Shown here in pieces: positions 59,937 to 64,000 of a stretch of DNA of 64,000 bases. This DNA is from Lelliottia wanjuensis (lineage in GTDB: Bacteria; Pseudomonadota; Gammaproteobacteria; Enterobacterales; Enterobacteriaceae), in contig NZ_JASSOT010000065.1 of the NCBI RefSeq assembly GCF_030238365.1, positions 177,918 through 241,917 on the forward strand, read 5' to 3'. How positions within the stretch are numbered: the first letter of the stretch is position 1; each line of letters starts with the position of its first letter. Made by a program: the position numbers and the translations under genes. Under the pieces are notes generated by a model that had not been told where the DNA came from, searched no databases, and saw only the letters and a program-made list of their open reading frames with translations.

Positions 59937-61991
59937 ATGGAACTAAAAGCGACATCATTAGGCAAGCGCCTGGCGCAACATCCGTACGACAAGGTTGTCC
60001 TTCTTAACGCCGGGGTGAAAGTCTCCGGTGAACGCCACGAATATCTCATTCCATTCAATCAACTGTTGGCTATCCACTGCAAACGCGGCCTGGTGTGGGG
60101 CGAGCTGGAATTTGTCCTGCCTGCCGATAAAGTTGTGCGTCTGCACGGGACCGAATGGGCCGAAACCCAGCGCTTCCACCATCATCTGAGCACGCTCTGG
60201 CAGCAGTGGAGCGCGGAGATGAGTCAGGTGGCTGAACAGGTGTTGCAGCAGGTTCTGGCGGATATCGCCCAGAGTCAGGAGCAAAAGAAATGGCTCACCC
60301 GCGCTCAGACCGCCGGAATGCAGCAGCGTATCCGCCAGGCGCTGACGGCGCTGCCGCTGCCCTCGTCTCGTCTTGATGAGTTTGAAAACTGCCGCGAGCC
60401 GTGGCGTCAGTGCAAAGCCTGGCTGACGGATATCGACCAAAGCCGACTGGCACATAATCAGGCCTGGACCGATGCGATGCTGGCGCAGCACGCCGAGTTT
60501 TTCCAGAATATCGAGTCCTCTCCGTTAAACCCGGCGCAGGCGCGCGCGGTGGTCAACGGGGAACATTCGCTGCTGGTGCTTGCGGGCGCGGGCAGCGGGA
60601 AAACCTCGGTGCTGGTGGCGCGAGCCGGATGGCTGCTGGCCCGCGGCGAAGCCACAGCCGACCAGATTCTGCTTCTGGCCTTTGGACGTAAGGCCGCGCA
60701 GGAGATGGACGAGCGGATTCAGGAACGTTTACACACGCGGGATATCAGCGCGCGGACGTTCCATGCCCTGGCGCTGCACATTATCCAGCAGGGCAGCAAA
60801 AAAGTGCCGGTCATCAGCAAACTGGAAAACGACACTCAGGCCAGACTTTCACTGTTTATCACCACCTGGCAGCAGCAGTGCAGCGAGAAAAAGGCCCAGG
60901 CAAAAGGGTGGCGTCAGTGGCTGGAAGAGGAGCTGAACTGGACGGTGCCGGAAGGCAGTTTCTGGCAGGACGAGAAACTGGCGCGTCGCCTCGGTTCACG
61001 GCTCGATCGCTGGGTGAGCCTGATGCGCATGCACGGTGGCTCGCAGGCCGAGATGATTGAGAATGCGCCAGAAGAGGTGCGGGCGCTGTTTTCAAAACGC
61101 GTGAAGCTGATGGCTCCTCTGCTGAAAGCCTGGAAATCGGCGCTGAAAGAGGAGAATGCGGTCGATTTCTCCGGGCTGATTCATCAGGCCATTATTATTC
61201 TCGAAAAAGGCCGCTTCGTTAGTCCGTGGAAACATATTCTGGTGGACGAATTCCAGGATATCTCCCCGCAGCGCGCCGCCCTTCTGGCGGCACTTCGCGC
61301 GCAGAACAAACACACTTCGCTCTTTGCCGTGGGGGATGACTGGCAGGCGATTTACCGCTTTAGCGGCGCGCAACTGTCGCTGACCACCGCTTTCCATCAC
61401 TATTTTGGCGAGGGCGATCGCAGCGATCTCGACACCACGTACCGCTTCAACTCCCGCATCGGTGAAATCGCCAACCGCTTTATCCAGCAGAACCCGCATC
61501 AACTGGTGAAACCGCTGAACAGCCTGTCTGCCGGGGATAAGAAAGCGGTGACGCTTTTGCCGCAGGATCAGCTGGAGGCGCTGCTGGACAAGATGAGCGG
61601 CTATGTGAAAGCGGAAGAACGAATTTTGGTGCTGGCGCGCTATCACCACCTGAAACCGGCGATACTGGACAAAGCCGCCACCCGCTGGCCAAAGCTTACG
61701 CTCGACTTCACCACCATTCATGCCAGCAAAGGCCAGCAGGCAGATTACGTGATTGTGCTTGGGCTGCAGGAGGGCAGTGACGGCTTCCCGGCCCCGGCGC
61801 GCGAATCGGTCATGGAGCAGGCACTGCTGCCGGTCGTGGAGGATTTCCCGGACGCGGAAGAGCGTCGTCTGCTGTACGTGGCCATTACCCGCGCACGCCA
61901 TCGCGTCTGGCTGCTGTTCAACAAAGATGAACCGTCGCGCTTCGTGGATATTCTGAAGAATATAGATGTGCCGGTGGCGAAGAAGCCTTAA
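59937..61991 (+). CDS. helD: DNA helicase IV
   Basis: HelD is a 3'-5' superfamily 1 helicase of the UvrD/Rep group; E. coli HelD is DNA helicase IV, different from the RNA polymerase-clearing HelD of Bacillus. The 684 residues equal E. coli. Walker A LAGAGSGKTSVL is near 213, motif II is LVDEFQDISPQRAAL, motif III VGDDWQAIYRFSGA and motif V TIHASKGQQADYV. An N-terminal domain of about 190 residues precedes the motor. A REP unit lies between it and mgsA. Confidence 0.96.
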   Translation: MELKATSLGKRLAQHPYDKVVLLNAGVKVSGERHEYLIPFNQLLAIHCKRGLVWGELEFVLPADKVVRLHGTEWAETQRFHHHLSTLWQQWSAEMSQVAEQVLQQVLADIAQSQEQKKWLTRAQTAGMQQRIRQALTALPLPSSRLDEFENCREPWRQCKAWLTDIDQSRLAHNQAWTDAMLAQHAEFFQNIESSPLNPAQARAVVNGEHSLLVLAGAGSGKTSVLVARAGWLLARGEATADQILLLAFGRKAAQEMDERIQERLHTRDISARTFHALALHIIQQGSKKVPVISKLENDTQARLSLFITTWQQQCSEKKAQAKGWRQWLEEELNWTVPEGSFWQDEKLARRLGSRLDRWVSLMRMHGGSQAEMIENAPEEVRALFSKRVKLMAPLLKAWKSALKEENAVDFSGLIHQAIIILEKGRFVSPWKHILVDEFQDISPQRAALLAALRAQNKHTSLFAVGDDWQAIYRFSGAQLSLTTAFHHYFGEGDRSDLDTTYRFNSRIGEIANRFIQQNPHQLVKPLNSLSAGDKKAVTLLPQDQLEALLDKMSGYVKAEERILVLARYHHLKPAILDKAATRWPKLTLDFTTIHASKGQQADYVIVLGLQEGSDGFPAPARESVMEQALLPVVEDFPDAEERRLLYVAITRARHRVWLLFNKDEPSRFVDILKNIDVPVAKKP

Positions 61992-61997
61992 AGATTA

Positions 61998-62029
61998 ATG
62001 CCGGGCCAGGCGAAGTCGCCGCCCGGCAT
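61998..62029. repeat. REP element between helD and mgsA
   Basis: ATGCCGGGC (61998-62006) pairs perfectly with GCCCGGCAT (62021-62029), and the loop has GGCG/CGCC pairing. It lies between convergent genes, the usual REP location, and is the only hairpin there. Confidence 0.75.
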
Positions 62030-62035
62030 AAACAC

Positions 62036-62494
62036 TTACTTCAGTCGTTCAGCCAGATAGCGCGGATAATCCGGGATCAGGATCTCAATCGGCGCGTTGA
62101 ACTGCGGTGACTCAATAATAAAGTCGGCGGTAGAGAGGTTAGTGGCAACCGGAATATTCCACACGGTCGCGAGGCGCAGCAACGCCTTCACATCCGGATC
62201 GTGCGGCACCGCGTTCAGCGGGTCCCAGAAGAAAATCAGCACATCAATTTTCCCTTCCGAAATCTGCGCGCCCACCTGCTGATCGCCGCCCAACGGGCCG
62301 CTCAGCATAGCATTCACTTCCAGCCCGGTTTCACGCTGGATCAGATTCCCGGTGGTGCCGGTTGCAGACAGATTGTGTTTTTCCAGCAGAGCCTGGTGGC
62401 GCTGAACCCAGTTCAGCAGCATTTGTTTACAGTGATCGTGCGCGACCAGCGCGATGTGTTTGCGCTCCGGCAGGGTACGTGTTGTCAGTTCCAT
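62036..62494 (-). CDS. mgsA: Methylglyoxal synthase
   Basis: MgsA turns dihydroxyacetone phosphate into methylglyoxal and phosphate, a glycolytic bypass under phosphate shortage. The 152 residues equal E. coli. The catalytic Asp71 in [11 protein letters not shown] and His98 in [11 protein letters not shown] are intact, with ATGTTGNL as the phosphate loop. gloC at 26.5 kb acts later on the product's detoxification route. Confidence 0.97.
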   Translation of the reverse strand: MELTTRTLPERKHIALVAHDHCKQMLLNWVQRHQALLEKHNLSATGTTGNLIQRETGLEVNAMLSGPLGGDQQVGAQISEGKIDVLIFFWDPLNAVPHDPDVKALLRLATVWNIPVATNLSTADFIIESPQFNAPIEILIPDYPRYLAERLK

Positions 62495-62580
62495 AATCTT
62501 TTCCGTCAGGTTCAGGTTAACTGGCTACACGATGACGGGAACCGCCTGACGCTGCAAGAGAAAGGGCGAAAAAATGTGGC

Positions 62581-63243
62581 TCAGGACGAAGGTTGTTGCT
62601 TCGCCCACTGTAAAAAACGCGTGCGGGTGTCGGGATCGGCCTGCTGAAACCAGAATTTGAGGCGCTGCTCGGTCAGCGTCTGCGACTGTGGGGGGATCAC
62701 ATCCAGCTCAGACACGCCGGACAGCAGCGTGCTGTCATCTGCCATCATGGTGGCAAACTTGGGCAACGACGCGGTTTTGCCCGCTTTGTTATAGCGTTCC
62801 GTGTCCGCTTCGTAATCCAGCCCTTTCGGGGTTTTGGTCAGCGCCAGAATGTCCAGTTTCACCGGGATGGGCATCGCATCGCCGTCCAGCAGCTCCAGTT
62901 TTGGCGCGGCTTCAAAGGATTCGGACTCTTTTTCCGTCTCCAGCCGCGGCAGATTAAAATTCACCTGGCTGATTTTCTGCGTGTTAAAGCTCACCACCAG
63001 CGGCGGGGAGATGTAGAGGCGCTGCTCGTGGTTGGAGAGGCGAATGTTTTTCTCGATGCGAAAGACAATCTGATGCGGCCCGTTATCCAGTTCGATGCTG
63101 TCCGCGCCGCGCAGCAGCGAACTGGAGACTTTTTTGCCGTCGAGGACCAGCAGGTCAATGTCCGTGGATAATCGCAGCGTTGTGGCATAAACGCAGACCG
63201 GCATCAATAATGCAATCACAGCAGAGGCAATGCCGGTCTTCAT
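62581..63243 (-). CDS. csgI: CsgI (YccT), periplasmic curli inhibitor family
   Basis: YccT, renamed CsgI in E. coli for its effect on curli subunit polymerisation, is a DUF2057 periplasmic protein. The 220 residues equal E. coli and begin with a Sec signal (about 1-20, ending VYA). The conserved [17 protein letters not shown] and FRIEKNIRL segments are present. It lies 86 bases upstream of mgsA, probably the same strand unit or a separate one; no terminator is seen between them. Confidence 0.92.
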   Translation of the reverse strand: MKTGIASAVIALLMPVCVYATTLRLSTDIDLLVLDGKKVSSSLLRGADSIELDNGPHQIVFRIEKNIRLSNHEQRLYISPPLVVSFNTQKISQVNFNLPRLETEKESESFEAAPKLELLDGDAMPIPVKLDILALTKTPKGLDYEADTERYNKAGKTASLPKFATMMADDSTLLSGVSELDVIPPQSQTLTEQRLKFWFQQADPDTRTRFLQWAKQQPSS

Positions 63244-63416
63244 AAGGCGCTCCTGTCGAAAATACTTTCGTCGTAATAATGTATCTAAATTTTTCGATAA
63301 ACACGTTTACTAACATATAGACATATTCCAGGGTTTTGCCCTCATACAGATGTATGGGATGAATGGTTGCCTGAAGGGCTTTGGCGTACACTTTAAAAAA
63401 AGCCAGGAGAAACACC

Positions 63417-63830
63417 ATGAAAGAGAACGAGATTATCGCCATTCTGACCTCGACCCGTACCATCGCGCTGGTGGGCGCGAGTGATAAACCCGATCGTCCC
63501 AGCTATCGCGTAATGAAATATCTTCTCGACCAGGGCTACCACGTGATTCCAGTTTCACCGAAAGTGGCGGGCAAAACGCTGCTGGGGCAGCAGGGCTACG
63601 CAACGCTTGCCGATGTGCCTGAGAAAGTCGACATGGTGGATGTGTTCCGTAATTCAGAGGCGGCCTGGGGCGTGGCGCAGGAGGCGATTGCGATTGGGGC
63701 GAAAACCCTGTGGATGCAGCTTGGCGTGATTAACGAACAGGCGGCCGTTCTGGCGCGCGATGCCGGGTTAAACGTGGTGATGGATCGCTGCCCGGCGATT
63801 GATATCCCGCGACTGGGTCTGGCGAAGTAA
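63417..63830 (+). CDS. yccU: YccU, CoA-binding-domain protein
   Basis: YccU is a 137-residue Rossmann-fold protein of the CoA-binding (succinyl-CoA synthetase alpha-like) family; its role is unknown. The start at 63417 ([22 protein letters not shown]) matches E. coli in length; an earlier in-frame start at 63381 lies in the leader, and AGGAG stands just before 63417. The nucleotide-binding loop [11 protein letters not shown] and the VMDRCPAID tail are intact. In E. coli hspQ follows convergently; here an insertion element begins 16 bases after the stop. Confidence 0.95.
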   Translation: MKENEIIAILTSTRTIALVGASDKPDRPSYRVMKYLLDQGYHVIPVSPKVAGKTLLGQQGYATLADVPEKVDMVDVFRNSEAAWGVAQEAIAIGAKTLWMQLGVINEQAAVLARDAGLNVVMDRCPAIDIPRLGLAK

Positions 63831-63849
63831 TAAAAAAGCCCGATTGTGG

Positions 63850-63897
63850 ACTGCACCCCAAAAGTTGGACACACAACTGATTAAGGTGCAGTTTTTT
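63850..63897 (+). promoter_or_regulatory. Leader hairpin of the IS with T run before orfA
   Basis: ACTGCACC (63850-63857) pairs perfectly with GGTGCAGT (63885-63892), then six T residues (63892-63897) lead straight into the orfA ATG. Transcripts entering from yccU would carry both arms and fold; those starting within the IS would lack the left arm. Confidence 0.6.
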
Positions 63898-64000
63898 ATG
63901 GCAAAGCCAAAATATTCCCTCGAAACCAGATTAGCTGTCGTCAATCACTACCTTGCCGGAAAAGATGGAACACATCGTACCGCTGAACGTTTTGGGGTTG
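63898..64000 (+). CDS. IS3-family transposase OrfA (N-terminal part)
   Basis: The open frame starts MAKPKYSLETRLAVVNHYLA and runs 34 residues to the window edge (DGTHRTAERFGV). It resembles InsJ of IS150, the helix-turn-helix DNA-binding OrfA that is joined to the DDE OrfB by a programmed frameshift in this family. The ATG follows six T residues directly, and the only Shine-Dalgarno-like AAGG (63883-63886) adjoins the right arm of a leader hairpin. Confidence 0.85.
   Translation, partial: MAKPKYSLETRLAVVNHYLAGKDGTHRTAERFGV

Larger units (their letters stand above)
63847..64000 (+). mobile_element. IS3-family (IS150-group) insertion sequence, left end, cut by the window edge
   Basis: The terminal sequence TGGACTGCACCCCAAAAGTT resembles the left inverted repeat of IS150-group elements and starts with TG, as IS3-family ends do. 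The orfA start follows 51 bases in. The rest of the element, its right end and the target duplication lie past the window, so the exact IS name cannot be given. Confidence 0.85.

Overview
The window is chromosomal core DNA from a gamma-proteobacterium of the family Enterobacteriaceae. The gene order from ycaP to yccU, most protein lengths and even several operators match Escherichia coli K-12 closely. Small differences (a 95-residue IHF beta, a 351-residue OmpA, a divergent OmpF, no fimbrial operon between ssuE and pyrD) point to an Enterobacter/Lelliottia/Leclercia-type relative rather than Escherichia itself. I cannot fix the genus from the sequence alone.

Layout. 1-7.1 kb: tail of ycaP, then serC-aroA (serine, PLP and chorismate synthesis), ycaL, cmk, rpsA and ihfB, with a full-length ERIC element between rpsA and ihfB. 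7.3-14.6 kb: ycaI (ComEC-like), then an envelope cluster msbA-lpxK-ycaQ-ycaR-kdsB (lipid A and Kdo supply). 14.7-23.7 kb: ycbJ and elyC, then cmoM-mukF-mukE-mukB, the condensin operon. 23.9-27.1 kb: ldtD, mepK and gloC, two of them peptidoglycan enzymes. 27.2-33.0 kb on the minus strand: aspC, ompF, asnS and pncB. 33.3-40.2 kb: pepN and the sulfonate operon ssuEADCB. 40.5-50.9 kb: pyrD, zapC, ycbX, rlmL, uup and pqiABC. 51.2-57.2 kb: rmf, fabA, lonH, matP, ompA, sulA and sxy. 57.2-63.8 kb: yccS, yccF, helD, mgsA, csgI (yccT) and yccU. The window ends inside an IS3-family element that begins 16 bases after the yccU stop codon.

Regulation readable in the DNA includes a CRP-like site before serC, an OmpR-type promoter for ompF, a NadR box before pncB, a PurR box and a probable CTP-sensed start-site hairpin at pyrD, FabR and FadR sites at fabA, and a LexA box at sulA. 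REP/BIME-type repeats lie after gloC, pepN and helD.

I found no undescribed multi-gene system; this is a conserved core region. The best leads are local: an IS that appears to have split the yccU terminator and carries its own protective leader hairpin, an OmpF constriction loop that lost the usual PEF residues, an ERIC element abutting a near-consensus promoter that would start ihfB mRNA on a stem-loop, and a msbA leader with overlapping tiny reading frames and no Shine-Dalgarno sequence.
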